From positions 31,111 to 95,110 of the forward strand of contig PAFH01000016.1 of assembly GCA_002704145.1 (NCBI GenBank): 64,000 bases of DNA. Direction: 5' to 3'. This stretch comes from Pelagibacteraceae bacterium. GTDB taxonomy: Bacteria > Pseudomonadota > Alphaproteobacteria > Pelagibacterales > Pelagibacteraceae. A program made the translations under genes and the position numbers. Positions 51,500 to 61,662 of this stretch are shown piece after piece (position 1 is the stretch's first letter; the number at the start of each line of letters is the position of its first letter). The notes below the pieces were generated by a model. The model saw nothing but the letters and a program-made list of their open reading frames with translations. It was not told the origin of the DNA and did no database searches.

Positions 51500-53782
51500 A
51501 TGACAAAAAAATCAAAAATTGATCATTATTCAGATAAAGAAGCTCTTGATTTTCATATAAAAGGAAAGTCCGGCAAAATTGAGATAAGTTCCTCAAAACC
51601 ACTCACAACTAAAAGAGACTTGTCACTTGCTTATTCTCCAGGCGTTGCTGCTCCAGTGAAGGAAATATCTAAAAACCCAGAACTAGCATATGACTACACA
51701 AGTAAAGGAAATTTAGTAGCAGTCATCAGTAATGGATCTGCTATTTTAGGCTTAGGTAACCTTGGATCTCTTGCTTCTAAACCAGTAATGGAAGGTAAAT
51801 CTGTACTATTTAAAAGATTTGCAGACATAGACTCGATTGATATTGAAATCGATAGCAACGATAATAATTCGATAATAGAAACTATTAAAAATATTAGCGG
51901 TACATTTGGAGGTATTAATCTTGAAGATATTGCTGCACCTGATTGTTTTATAATTGAGCAAAAATTAAAAGAAGTTTTAGATATTCCTATTTTTCATGAT
52001 GATCAACATGGTACAGCTATAATTACTCTAGCTGCTCTTATTAATGCTTTGGATATTTCAAAAAAGAAAATAGAAGAAGTCAAGATAGTCATTAACGGTG
52101 CGGGAGCATCAGCTCAAGCATGTACTAGTCTATTTAAAAGTTCTGGGGTAAAAAATGAAAATATTATTATGTGTGATAGCAAAGGCGTAATTTATAAAGG
52201 TAGGAAAAATATTGATCAATTTAAATCATCTTTTGCATCAGAAACTAAAATAAGAACTTTAGAAGAAGCAATGAAAGATGCAGATGTATTTTTAGGTTTA
52301 TCTGCAAAAGATGTAGTTACTAAGAATATGGTAAAATCTATGGCAAAAAATCCTATTATTTTTGCATGCGCAAATCCTGATCCTGAAATTAAACCCGAGC
52401 TTATTATTGAAATAAGATCTGATGCAATAATAGCAACTGGGAGATCAGATTATCCTAATCAAGTTAATAACCTAATAGGTTTCCCTTATATTTTTAGAGG
52501 CGCGTTAGATGTTAGGGCTAAGGAGATAAATGAAGAAATGAAAGTTGCAGCTGCTAAAGCTATCGCGTTATTAGCAAGAGAGGATGTGCCGGATGAAGTT
52601 GTTTCTGCTTACGGGGGTGATAGACCAAAGTATGGAAAAGAATATATTATTCCTTCAACTTTTGATCCTAGATTAATTAGTGTGATACCTTTAGCTGTTG
52701 CCAAAGCAGCTATAAAAACTGGAGTGGCTAGGAAAAAAATTGAAGACTTTGAAAATTATAAAGATCAATTAACAAACCGTTTAGATCCTTCAATGTCTTT
52801 AATGCAGGGAATAAATGCAAAAGTAAGAAAAAATCCAAAAAGAGTTATATTTGCTGAAGGAGAAGACGAAAATATGTTAAAGGCGGCAATTGAATTTAAG
52901 AAAAATAAGCTAGGCACTCCAATATTAATTGGAACTGAAAAAAGAATTAAAGAACAATTGAAAAAAATAGGATTAGATGAAAATCATAAAATTGAGATAG
53001 TCAATTCAACAGATAAAACAAAAAGAGAGAAATACGTTAAACATCTATATACAAAACTACAAAGAGAAGGTCAGTTAGAAAGAGATGTCGATCGTTTAGT
53101 CAGAAATGATCGTATTGCATGGGGATCATCAATGATAGCATGTAAAGATGCTGATGCTATGGTGACAGGCAATATTAGACATTACGCTGCTTCTATTAAT
53201 AAACTTAAAAAAGTAGTTGATCCAAGACCAGGTGAAGCAATTTTTGGAATGACTATGATAAATGCAAAAGGAAAGACTATTCTTGTTGCTGATACAAATG
53301 TACAAGACTTTCCATCTGCAGAAAGATTAGTAGTTGTTTCTAAATCTTGCGTGAGAGTTGCCAGATTATTTGGTTTTGATCCAAAAGTTGCTTTTCTCTC
53401 TCATTCGACTTTTGGAAATCCAGTTTCCAAAAATACAAAACATGTGAGGGATGCTATAAATTTTTTAAAAAAAGAAAAAGTTGATTTTGATTTTGATGGA
53501 GAAATGCAGCCAGATGTGGCCTTAAACCCAATTTACCAAGAAACATATCCTTTCTCTAAAATTGTTGGAAGAGCAAATATTTTAATCATGCCAGCATTAC
53601 ATAGTGCAGCGATTTCAACAAAGTTAATGAAGGTATATGGTGGCGCGAAATTGATTGGTCCTCTTTTAATAGGCCTGGGCCAACCTATTGAAGTTGCTCC
53701 CTTAAGGTCAAGTACTTCTGATATTTTAAATTTAGCCTCTATAGCTGCTTATTCAGCTGACATAATTGATTACTCAAATTAA
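51500..53782 (+). CDS. maeB: NADP-dependent malic enzyme fused to a phosphotransacetylase-like domain
   Basis: A 760-residue MaeB. The malic domain has the tyrosine of LAYSPGVAAP and lysine of KPVMEGKSVLFK; EDIAAPDCF and FHDDQHGTAI bind metal; VINGAGASAQACTSLF binds NADP. The C-terminal half (about 430-760) is phosphate-acetyltransferase-like, in the MaeB family a regulatory domain that senses acetyl-CoA. It decarboxylates malate to pyruvate. The 3' end overlaps the convergent lipoprotein gene by 4 bases. Confidence 0.95.
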   Translation: MTKKSKIDHYSDKEALDFHIKGKSGKIEISSSKPLTTKRDLSLAYSPGVAAPVKEISKNPELAYDYTSKGNLVAVISNGSAILGLGNLGSLASKPVMEGKSVLFKRFADIDSIDIEIDSNDNNSIIETIKNISGTFGGINLEDIAAPDCFIIEQKLKEVLDIPIFHDDQHGTAIITLAALINALDISKKKIEEVKIVINGAGASAQACTSLFKSSGVKNENIIMCDSKGVIYKGRKNIDQFKSSFASETKIRTLEEAMKDADVFLGLSAKDVVTKNMVKSMAKNPIIFACANPDPEIKPELIIEIRSDAIIATGRSDYPNQVNNLIGFPYIFRGALDVRAKEINEEMKVAAAKAIALLAREDVPDEVVSAYGGDRPKYGKEYIIPSTFDPRLISVIPLAVAKAAIKTGVARKKIEDFENYKDQLTNRLDPSMSLMQGINAKVRKNPKRVIFAEGEDENMLKAAIEFKKNKLGTPILIGTEKRIKEQLKKIGLDENHKIEIVNSTDKTKREKYVKHLYTKLQREGQLERDVDRLVRNDRIAWGSSMIACKDADAMVTGNIRHYAASINKLKKVVDPRPGEAIFGMTMINAKGKTILVADTNVQDFPSAERLVVVSKSCVRVARLFGFDPKVAFLSHSTFGNPVSKNTKHVRDAINFLKKEKVDFDFDGEMQPDVALNPIYQETYPFSKIVGRANILIMPALHSAAISTKLMKVYGGAKLIGPLLIGLGQPIEVAPLRSSTSDILNLASIAAYSADIIDYSN

Positions 53783-54360
53783 AGTTTACTTCTGCTTAAA
53801 TCAGAAGCTAAATAAATTGATGGTATAATTTCTTCCACATCATATATTTTGTTAGCTTCTTTCATAACTTCTTTTTTTTCGTCTTTGTCCATAGCAATGC
53901 CAAAAATATATATAGTTTTATTAATAGTTTCTAAAGTATAATTTCTTGATTTGGTTTTTTTATTAAATATTAAGGCTGATCTAAGTTGACTTGTAATTAA
54001 TATATCTTTTGCAGTGCTCTTAAAGTTGCTCTGTCCTTTTATTGTTATTGCGTTTTTTACTGATCTAACTCCTTTTGTTTCCCACGCAAGCTTTGTAATA
54101 ATGATTTTATCTTCTGGATCATCTACTTTGCCTGATAGAAAAATTCTTCCATCCAAAACTTCAGATTGAATGGTTAAAAAATATTTTTTATCAGTAAGCG
54201 CGAGTCTAGCCGTTAAATTTTTTTGCATTATAGTATCATCAATTTGCATGCCAATTGTTCTAGGATCAAAAGTTATGTCTACACCAGTTCCAAATCGTGT
54301 AACAGAGGTGCAAGAAACAAATAGAAAAATTATGCTAAAACTAAGAATTTTCTTTATCAT
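53779..54360 (-). CDS. BON-domain lipoprotein
   Basis: A 193-residue protein with a lipoprotein signal (ILSFSIIFLFVSC, lipobox FVSC with C17) and two BON domains: DTIMQKNLTARLAL to VRSVKNAITI, and ILITSQLRSAL to VEEIIPSIYLAS. BON proteins attach to the outer membrane or periplasm and help envelope integrity, as OsmY and DolP do. It overlaps the end of rsmI by 20 bases, which suggests co-transcription. Confidence 0.85.
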   Translation of the reverse strand: MIKKILSFSIIFLFVSCTSVTRFGTGVDITFDPRTIGMQIDDTIMQKNLTARLALTDKKYFLTIQSEVLDGRIFLSGKVDDPEDKIIITKLAWETKGVRSVKNAITIKGQSNFKSTAKDILITSQLRSALIFNKKTKSRNYTLETINKTIYIFGIAMDKDEKKEVMKEANKIYDVEEIIPSIYLASDLSRSKL

Positions 54361-55183
54361 TTTTAATTTTTAAACAAATTTGGTAAATCTTTTTTTTATT
54401 AATTTTTTCAGTTTTAAACAATAATTCCACTACATCTCTTAAACTATATTTTTTAAGATATTTTTTTGCCTTTAAAATAATTTCTTCATTAATATTAATC
54501 TCATCTTTAGTTTTTTTTTCTGAAATTACAACTGTTAACTCACCTTTGATTGGAGTTTTAAACGTCTCTATTGAATCTATATTATTTCTATAGAAAAGCT
54601 CATGTAATTTAGTAATTTCTTTAGCTATTAAAATCTTTCTGCCAAAAAAATATTTTTTAAATTTTTGAAGATACAAATTAAGCTTTTTCGAAGGAATAAA
54701 AAAAATAATGGAAAAATTTATATTTTTGAGAGAAGATAATACTTTTTCTATTTGATTTTCAGTTTTTGGTAAAAATCCATAAAAAAGAAATTGATCTTTA
54801 AATCCAGATACACTCATTGCTGCTGTTATAGATGATGCACCTGGGATAGGTATAATGTTAATACTGTTCTTGATGCAAGATTGAATTAACAATTTTCCAG
54901 GATCTGAAATTAAAGGAGTGCCTGCATCTGAGATCAAAGACAAAATTTTGCCTTCATTTAAATATTTTATAATTTTGTTTAGTTCTTTTTTTTCATTAAA
55001 TTTATGATAAGGAATTAAGCTTTTTTTAATTTTTAAATGTCCAAGCAATTTTATAGAATGACGCGTATCCTCACATAAAATTATGTCAGAATTTTTTAAT
55101 ACATTAATTGCTCTTAAAGTAATATCATCAAGATTTCCTATGGGGGTAGAAACAATATATAAGCTATGAGTTAATAGTTTCAT
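54341..55183 (-). CDS. rsmI: 16S rRNA (cytidine-1402 2'-O)-methyltransferase
   Basis: A 280-residue tetrapyrrole-methylase-fold enzyme. It shows YIVSTPIGNLDDITLRAINVLK, CEDTRHSIKLLGH, LISDAGTPLISDPG and PGASSITAAMSVSG, all RsmI signatures. It methylates C1402 of 16S rRNA. Its start codon is two bases from the start of the divergent LpoA-like gene, a common partner in proteobacteria. Confidence 0.95.
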   Translation of the reverse strand: MKLLTHSLYIVSTPIGNLDDITLRAINVLKNSDIILCEDTRHSIKLLGHLKIKKSLIPYHKFNEKKELNKIIKYLNEGKILSLISDAGTPLISDPGKLLIQSCIKNSINIIPIPGASSITAAMSVSGFKDQFLFYGFLPKTENQIEKVLSSLKNINFSIIFFIPSKKLNLYLQKFKKYFFGRKILIAKEITKLHELFYRNNIDSIETFKTPIKGELTVVISEKKTKDEININEEIILKAKKYLKKYSLRDVVELLFKTEKINKKKIYQICLKIKNDKENS

Positions 55184-55185
55184 TT

Positions 55186-56341
55186 ATGAAAAAAAAAAAT
55201 TTACATTATAATAACTTATTTATTTATATTTTTTAATTCTAATCTGCTAAGTAATGAAAATAATAATTCATTAAAAATAGGTTTACTTGCTCCGTTAAGT
55301 GGTCAATATAAAGAACTTGGAAACTCAATGTTACACTCATTACAATTAGCTCTTAATGAAATTGGTGATAAGAATGTAAGCATTATACCTCAAGACTCTG
55401 GTTCTGATGATAAAAAGAAATTAAACAACGCAGTACAAGAACTTAAATCAAAAGGTGTAAATATTGTAATAGGACCAATTAATTACTCAGACTTTGATGA
55501 AGTAAAAAAGTTTAATGACATAACTTTTATATCTCCATCAAATATAAATCCACAGTTTCAACAAAATATAATAAGTATAGGAATAAGTTTCGAGTCACAA
55601 ATATTTGCATTAATAAAATTTATAAAAAAACAGAAAAAAAATAAAACCGTTATTTTAATTCCAGAAAATGAATATACAAATATGATTGAAAATAAATTAG
55701 ATAAGTTAGAATTTAAAAACTATAGAATATTTAAATATAATCCTGATCCAAAAGTACTTACTGGAGAAATAGAGATTTTAACAAATTATTCACAAAGAAA
55801 AAAAAATTTAACACTAAGAAAGAAATTATTTGAAGATAAGGAAGACGAACAATCAAAAAGGCAATTAGAAAAATTAGAACAAAAATATACACTTGGAGAT
55901 GTCAATTTTGACTCGGTTATTATTATTGACTTTGGCAATAGCCTTAAAAGTGTTTTAACATCTTTGGTATTTACTGATGTTGACCAAAGAAAAGTATTAT
56001 TTACTACGGTTAATCAATGGTTCGACGAAAGTATTTTTTATGAAAATTCAGTTAAAAAATTATATTACCCATCTGTAAATTATAAAGAGTTCAAAAAATA
56101 TAAAGAGTCTTATTTTAAAACTTTTAAAAGTTTTCCTGGTGAGATTTCAATTTTAGCTTACGATGCATTGGGATTAATTTATTACGTTTGGAAAAAAAAC
56201 GGAAAAATTAATTCTGTAAATGATTTTTCTTTTAAAGGGAAAATTCGGGGTAAAATAGGTACATTTAGTTTTCAAAACAAAAAAATCACTCAAGATTTAG
56301 ATATTTATAAAACCCAAAATAATAAATTTATAAAATTTTAA
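55186..56341 (+). CDS. LpoA-like penicillin-binding-protein activator (periplasmic-binding fold), frameshifted at the start
   Basis: The long open frame begins before 55328: homology (SLKIGLLAPLSGQYKELGNS) and a signal peptide extend upstream to an ATG at 55186. That ATG reads MKKK and then a run of eleven A (55189-55199) puts it out of frame; ten A would give MKKKIYIIITYLFIFFNSN, a normal signal peptide, and a 384-residue protein. The body has the type I periplasmic-binding fold (LQLALNEIG, SKGVNIVIGPINYSD, FPGEISILAYDALGLIYYVW). Homologues next to rsmI activate peptidoglycan synthases. The 3' end overlaps rdgB by 14 bases. Confidence 0.8.
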
Positions 56342-56906
56342 TCTTTTTTTTTAATTTTTTAAAAGCAACAGATCTGTGGTCAGTTTTTATTTTTTTTGTT
56401 TTAGACATCTGTCCAAACGTTATAGATTTAGAGAAAGGTATAAAAATTGAGTCATATCCGAATCCTTTTGTTCCTAAAATTTTATAAGAAATTGAACCTC
56501 TTATTTTGCCTAATACAGTAATAGTTTTTTTTTCAGGAATTTTGATAGCCAAGCAACTTACAAAAGTAGCAGATCGATTTTTTTTATTTTTCATTTTCTT
56601 TAATATGAAAGTCATCGCTTTAAAAAAACTTCCATATTTTTTGGCCCATCTCGCAGAATAAATTCCAGGTTTATTATTTAGAGCTTTAATACATAAACCA
56701 GAGTCATCTGAAATTACTGGATAATCTATAAATTTTGAAAAATAATTCGCTTTTAGCTTTGCATTAGCTTTAAAGGTTTTTCCAGTTTCTTTAGGGCTTT
56801 TAATTTTTAATTTTACAGGAGAAATCTTTTTAATTTTCTTAGCAATTAAATGGCTAATTTCTATAAATTTACCTTCATTATGTGTGCCGATTAATATTTT
56901 TTTCAT
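56328..56906 (-). CDS. rdgB: XTP/dITP diphosphatase RdgB (Ham1)
   Basis: A 192-residue nucleotide-cleaning enzyme with IGTHNEGKFIEI (substrate loop), SDDSGLCIKALNNKPGIYSARWA, GFGYDSIFIPF and DHRSVAFKKL. It hydrolyses non-canonical purine triphosphates. It diverges from grpE across 44 bases and converges on the LpoA-like gene. Confidence 0.95.
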   Translation of the reverse strand: MKKILIGTHNEGKFIEISHLIAKKIKKISPVKLKIKSPKETGKTFKANAKLKANYFSKFIDYPVISDDSGLCIKALNNKPGIYSARWAKKYGSFFKAMTFILKKMKNKKNRSATFVSCLAIKIPEKKTITVLGKIRGSISYKILGTKGFGYDSIFIPFSKSITFGQMSKTKKIKTDHRSVAFKKLKKKIKIL

Positions 56907-56950
56907 ATAAGTCTAGTAATTTAAAAATTAATTATTATATAGCAATTATC

Positions 56951-57568
56951 ATGGATAAAGATAAACACAAAGAGAAAGAGCATAGTGATGAAAATGTTGA
57001 AAAATCTCATAGTGCCTTTAAACAGCCATCCAAAGATAATTTAGAAAAAGACAAAGAAATACCGAAATCTTTAGAGGAAAAACTTAAAGAGTCTGAAGAT
57101 AAATTGTTAAGATCTTTGGCTGAAATCGAAAATCAAAGGCGAAGGTTTGAAAAAGAGATAAAAGATGCATTTGAGTTTGGATCATTTAATTTTGCGAAAG
57201 AAAGTTTAGCAATATTAGATAATTTACACCGTGCAAAACTAGCAATTAAAAATGACGAAGTTTTAAAAAAAAACCAAGATTTAGATAAATTTTTAGAAAA
57301 TATTAATATAATTGAAAAAGATCTAATTAACATTTTTGAGAGAAATAGGATAAAGAAAATTGATACTCTAGATAAAAAATTCGACCCAAATTTACATCAA
57401 GCTATGTCAGAAATTGAAGATGGCAATAAAGAAACTGGAACCATACTGCAAGAGATTCAATCAGGTTACATGATAGGTGAAAGATTATTAAGGCCGGCAC
57501 TAGTTGCTGTGGCGAAGAAAAAAGAGGAAAAAAAGGAAGAAAATAAAGGAAAAAAAGAGGATAATTAA
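56951..57568 (+). CDS. grpE: Nucleotide exchange factor GrpE
   Basis: A 205-residue GrpE. A charged N-terminal tail (about 1-40), a long coiled coil (SLEEKLKESEDKLLRSLAEIENQRRRFEKE) and the beta domain (KFDPNLHQAMSEI, GTILQEIQSGYMIGERLLRPALVAVAKKK) are present. The start at 56951 is chosen because the open frame further upstream has no family match. It exchanges ADP on DnaK. hrcA, often upstream in proteobacteria, is absent. dnaK follows after 63 bases. Confidence 0.94.
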   Translation: MDKDKHKEKEHSDENVEKSHSAFKQPSKDNLEKDKEIPKSLEEKLKESEDKLLRSLAEIENQRRRFEKEIKDAFEFGSFNFAKESLAILDNLHRAKLAIKNDEVLKKNQDLDKFLENINIIEKDLINIFERNRIKKIDTLDKKFDPNLHQAMSEIEDGNKETGTILQEIQSGYMIGERLLRPALVAVAKKKEEKKEENKGKKEDN

Positions 57569-57569
57569 C

Positions 57570-57598
57570 CTTGTAGAAGGGAAAATAGCACCCATATA
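57570..57598 (+). promoter_or_regulatory. Sigma-32 (RpoH)-like heat-shock promoter before dnaK
   Basis: CTTGTAG (57570-57576) and ACCCATAT (57590-57597) are separated by 13 bases and resemble the RpoH elements CTTGAAA and CCCCATNT. The site is about 34 bases upstream of the dnaK start, after grpE, so dnaK-dnaJ can be induced independently of grpE. Confidence 0.55.
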
Positions 57599-57631
57599 AG
57601 AGTCACATATAAAACATATAAAATAAAAATT

Positions 57632-59567
57632 ATGAGCAAAGTTATAGGAATAGATTTAGGAACAACAAATTCATGCGTTGCAATCATGGATGGAACTCAA
57701 GCAAAAGTTTTGGAAAACGCAGAGGGAACTAGAACAACCCCTTCAGTTGTAGCTTTTTTGGAAAATGAGGAAAAACTTGTAGGTCAGCCTGCTAAGAGAC
57801 AGGCAGTCACTAATGCGAAAGATACAATTTTTGCGTCTAAAAGATTAATTGGAAGATCTTTTGAGGATGAGACAGTAAAAAAAGATATAAACAAAGTCCC
57901 TTTTAAAATTGTAAAATCTGATAATAACGAAGCCTGGATTGAAGGAAAAGGTAAAAAATATTCTCCTTCACAAATATCTGCTTTCGTTTTACAAAAAATG
58001 AAAGAAACCGCAGAAAAATATTTGGGTCAAGCAGTCACAAAAGCTGTGATAACTGTGCCAGCTTATTTTAATGATGCTCAAAGACAAGCTACAAAAGATG
58101 CTGGCAAAATTGCTGGTTTAGAAGTTTTAAGGATTATAAACGAGCCAACTGCTGCTGCCTTAGCTTACGGATTAGATAAAAAAAATGGACAAAAAATAGC
58201 TGTTTATGATTTAGGTGGTGGTACTTTTGATGTTTCAATATTAGAAATTGGTGATGGTGTATTTGAAGTAAAATCAACAAACGGTGATACTTTTTTAGGT
58301 GGTGAAGATTTTGATGATGCTATAGTAAATTATCTTATTGACGAATTTAAAAAAGATAACGGTATAGACCTTAGAAATGACAAATTAGCATTACAAAGAT
58401 TAAAAGAAGCTGCAGAAAAAGCGAAAATTGAATTATCTTCGGCTGCACAAACAGAAATAAATTTACCATTCATCACTGCGGATAAAACTGGTCCAAAACA
58501 CGTAAATTTAAAACTTACAAGAGCCAAGCTAGAAGCGTTAGTAGCTGATCTTGTAGAGAGAACTTTAGAACCATGTAAAATAGCTTTAAAAGATTCCGGT
58601 TTTTCTGCTGCAGAAATTAATGAAGTAGTTTTAGTTGGAGGAATGACTAGAATGCCTAAAATTGTTGAAACAGTAAAAAATTTTTTTGGCAAAGATCCTA
58701 ATAAAAGCGTTAATCCTGACGAAGTAGTTGCTATGGGCGCAGCAATTCAAGCTGGAGTATTACAAGGTGATGTCAAAGACGTTTTGCTTTTAGATGTTAC
58801 CCCATTATCCCTGGGTATAGAAACATTAGGAGGCGTTTCAACTAAATTAATAGATAAAAATACAACGATACCAACAAAAAAAAGCCAAGTATTTTCTACA
58901 GCGGAAGATAATCAGCCAGCTGTTTCAATTAGAGTTTTGCAGGGAGAGAGGGAAATGGCCTCAGATAATAAAATTTTAGGCAATTTTGAATTGGTAGGAA
59001 TTCCTCCAGCACCTAGAGGTACCCCTCAAATTGAGGTTACTTTTGATATAGACGCAAATGGAATAGTAAATGTATCCGCAAAAGATAAAGGTACAGGAAA
59101 AGAACAGAAAATTCAAATTCAAGCGTCAGGAGGATTAACTGAGGAAGAAATTCAAAAAATGGTTAAAGATGCTGAAGCAAATAAAGAAGCTGATAAAAAA
59201 AAGAGAGAGTCAGTTGACGCTAGAAACCAAGCAGACAGTTTAGTTTTTTCGACAGAAAAAAGTTTAAAAGAACACGGAGAAAAAATTTCAGCTGAAGAAA
59301 AAAAAATCAATAGAAACTGGAATTACAGACTTAAAAGAGTCTTTAAAAGGTACAGATGTTGAGGATATTAAGAAGAAGACTCAAAACCTGATTCAGGTGT
59401 CTATGAAGTTAGGTGAAGCAGTTTACAAAAGCCAACAAAAAACAGACGATAAAAAAGATAATTCGAAAGAAACAAAACCAGCTGACAAAGATAACGTAGT
59501 AGATGCAGATTTTGAAGATGTAAAAGAAGAGAAAGACATTAAAGAAGATAAAGAGAAAAGCGCCTAA
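57632..59567 (+). CDS. dnaK: Chaperone DnaK (Hsp70), frameshifted near its C-terminus
   Basis: The Hsp70 body is intact: [51 protein letters not shown] split across positions 58050-58170, [12 protein letters not shown] and [10 protein letters not shown], then the substrate domain. At 59298-59306 a run of nine A shifts the frame, so the protein would end after KRVFKRYRC at 59362. With eight A it continues as [31 protein letters not shown], and a tail ending [12 protein letters not shown] to the stop at 59567, 644 residues, normal for DnaK. dnaJ follows. Confidence 0.93.
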
Positions 59568-59591
59568 GATAATTAATAAAGGAGACGTCCT

Positions 59592-60713
59592 GTGGCTAAA
59601 AGAGATTGTTATGATGTCTTAGGTGTAACTAAGTCTGCCTCAAAAGAAGAAATAAAAAAAGCCTATCGTAAACTAGCACTCAAGTATCATCCTGATAAAA
59701 CTAAAGGTGATAAAACATCAGAAAATAAATTTAAAGAAGCTAGCGAAGCATACCACATACTTTCAGATGAAAAAAGGAAAGCAAATTACGATCAATTTGG
59801 TCATGCAGCATTTGAAGGAACAGGAGGAAGTGGTCAAGGATTTGGTGGATTCGACACATCTTCATTTTCAGATATATTTGAGGATTTTTTTGGTGATTTT
59901 GGAGGAGGCAGTTCATCAAGAAGAACTAGCAATAGAGGAAACGATTTAAGATATGATGTTAACATAAATCTGGAAGAAGCTTATCAAGGTTTAGAAAAAA
60001 ATGTGCAATACACTACTTATAAAAAGTGTTCGTCCTGTACGGGTAGTGGTGCAGCTAAAGGTTCTAAACCAATTAAATGTAATTATTGTTCAGGTAGAGG
60101 AAAGGTGAGAACTAATCAAGGTTTTTTTACGATTCAACAAACATGTCCTCAATGTGCTGGATATGGAGAGAGTATAGGCGATCCTTGTAAAAGCTGCAGT
60201 GGAAACGGAAAAATTCAAGGAAGTGAAAATGTAACTGTCAAAATCCCAAAAGGAGTAGATGACGGAACTAGAATAAGACTGTCCGGTAAAGGAGAAGCTG
60301 GCACAAAAGGAGGGGCCAATGGAGATCTTTATCTTTTTATTTCTATTGACAATCACAGTATTTTTAAAAGATCAGAAGAAAATTTATATTACGAACTTCC
60401 AGTTTCCATTTCTAATGCGTCCTTAGGAACTACAGTGGAAGTTCCTTCTATCGATGGAGGAAAATCAAAGATTAAAATTCCATCCGGCACACAACATGGA
60501 AAACAATTTAGGTTAAAAGGAAAAGGAATGCCTGTTTTGAGAAGAAATATATTTGGAGATCTTTATATTAGAATTGTAACTCAAGTTCCTACATCCCTTA
60601 CAAAGAGACAAAAAGAAATATTAGAAGAGTTCAACACAATAGAGACAAATAAACCTGATCCTGTAATCAAAAATTTTTTTGAAAAAGCCAAAAAGTTTTG
60701 GAAAGGATCATAG
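59592..60713 (+). CDS. dnaJ: Chaperone DnaJ (Hsp40)
   Basis: A 373-residue type I Hsp40. It starts at GTG (59592) behind the strong ribosome binding site GGAG at 59581-59584; the family start [11 protein letters not shown] confirms this. The J domain has YHPDKTKG with HPD, a glycine/phenylalanine region follows, the four zinc motifs are [24 protein letters not shown] and CKSCSGNG, and the C-terminal domain is complete. It activates DnaK ATPase and delivers clients. Confidence 0.97.
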   Translation: MAKRDCYDVLGVTKSASKEEIKKAYRKLALKYHPDKTKGDKTSENKFKEASEAYHILSDEKRKANYDQFGHAAFEGTGGSGQGFGGFDTSSFSDIFEDFFGDFGGGSSSRRTSNRGNDLRYDVNINLEEAYQGLEKNVQYTTYKKCSSCTGSGAAKGSKPIKCNYCSGRGKVRTNQGFFTIQQTCPQCAGYGESIGDPCKSCSGNGKIQGSENVTVKIPKGVDDGTRIRLSGKGEAGTKGGANGDLYLFISIDNHSIFKRSEENLYYELPVSISNASLGTTVEVPSIDGGKSKIKIPSGTQHGKQFRLKGKGMPVLRRNIFGDLYIRIVTQVPTSLTKRQKEILEEFNTIETNKPDPVIKNFFEKAKKFWKGS

Positions 60714-60718
60714 CCGAG

Positions 60719-60889
60719 ATGGAAATAGATCAAATAATGTCAGCAGTTTTTTTAATTGCAGTGCTAGCTTTAATCTTACCAGGATTTTTATCTTCAAATA
60801 ATCAAATTAAACAATTTATGAAAAATTTATCTATTTGGACTATAATTGTACTTATTATTATTGTAATCATTTATCTAATTACACAATGA
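60719..60889 (+). CDS. Small two-helix membrane protein
   Basis: A 56-residue protein with two hydrophobic helices (IMSAVFLIAVLALILPGFLSS and WTIIVLIIIVIIYLITQ) joined by a short polar loop. The start at 60719 (MEIDQIMSAVF) is preferred over 60698, since it avoids the dnaJ overlap. Its TGA overlaps the dapB start (ATGA), suggesting coupling. No family is recognised, but it lies in the dnaJ-dapB gap and may be conserved among relatives. Confidence 0.6.
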   Translation: MEIDQIMSAVFLIAVLALILPGFLSSNNQIKQFMKNLSIWTIIVLIIIVIIYLITQ

Positions 60890-61662
60890 AAAAAATCAAT
60901 ATAACTATTACTGGATGCATGGGAAAAATGGGGCAGAAACTTATTAAGTCCTCTAGATCAAATAAAGAGTTTAATTTAGTATCTTTAACAGAGAGCACGA
61001 AAATTAAAAAAAAAATAAGTGGTATTAAACCGGAGCTTAACACTTTAAGTGCTTTTAAAAAATCTGATGTGATTATTGATTTCACTATTCCTAGTGCTAC
61101 GTTAAAAGTTTTAAAAATTGCTTCAAAACAAAAAAAAAGAGTTGTAATTGGAACTACTGGTTTTACCAAAAAACAAGAAAAAATAATTAAAAATTACTCA
61201 AAAAAAATTCCTATTTTAAAAGCCGGCAACATGAGCTTAGGGGTTAACTTGATGATGTACTTAACTGAAATTGCCTCTAGATCATTAGGGAAAAAATTTT
61301 TAAGTAAGATTCATGAAGTTCACCATAAAGGAAAGAAAGATTATCCCTCTGGCACTGCTTTAATGCTTGGAGAAGGCGTTTCAACAGGAAGAAATAAAAG
61401 TTTTTACAGCATGATAGGGAAAAAATATTTAAACAAAAAATCTTTTCCTTTCAGTAATAAAATTAATTTTAATTCTATAAGAAAAGGTGGCGTTATTGGA
61501 GAGCATGAAGTCAGATTTTCTAGTGGAAAAGAAATAATTACTTTGAATCATGTGTCTTTTGATCGAGCTTTATATTCTGAAGGAGCTTTAGCTGCAGCAA
61601 AATGGTTAAAAAATAAAAGGCCTGGTCTATACTCTATGAGAGATCTTTTAAATTTTAAGTGA
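60886..61662 (+). CDS. dapB: 4-hydroxy-tetrahydrodipicolinate reductase
   Basis: A 258-residue DapB. The start at 60886 (MKKINITITGCMGKMGQKL) gives the nucleotide-binding GxxGxMG. DFTIPSATL, GTTGFTKKQ, HEVHHKGKKDYPSGTALMLGE (catalytic histidine pair and KxDxPSGTA) and the C-terminal AAKWLKNKRPGLYSM are typical. It acts in lysine and meso-diaminopimelate synthesis for peptidoglycan. It overlaps the genes on both sides by 4 bases. Confidence 0.95.
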   Translation: MKKINITITGCMGKMGQKLIKSSRSNKEFNLVSLTESTKIKKKISGIKPELNTLSAFKKSDVIIDFTIPSATLKVLKIASKQKKRVVIGTTGFTKKQEKIIKNYSKKIPILKAGNMSLGVNLMMYLTEIASRSLGKKFLSKIHEVHHKGKKDYPSGTALMLGEGVSTGRNKSFYSMIGKKYLNKKSFPFSNKINFNSIRKGGVIGEHEVRFSSGKEIITLNHVSFDRALYSEGALAAAKWLKNKRPGLYSMRDLLNFK

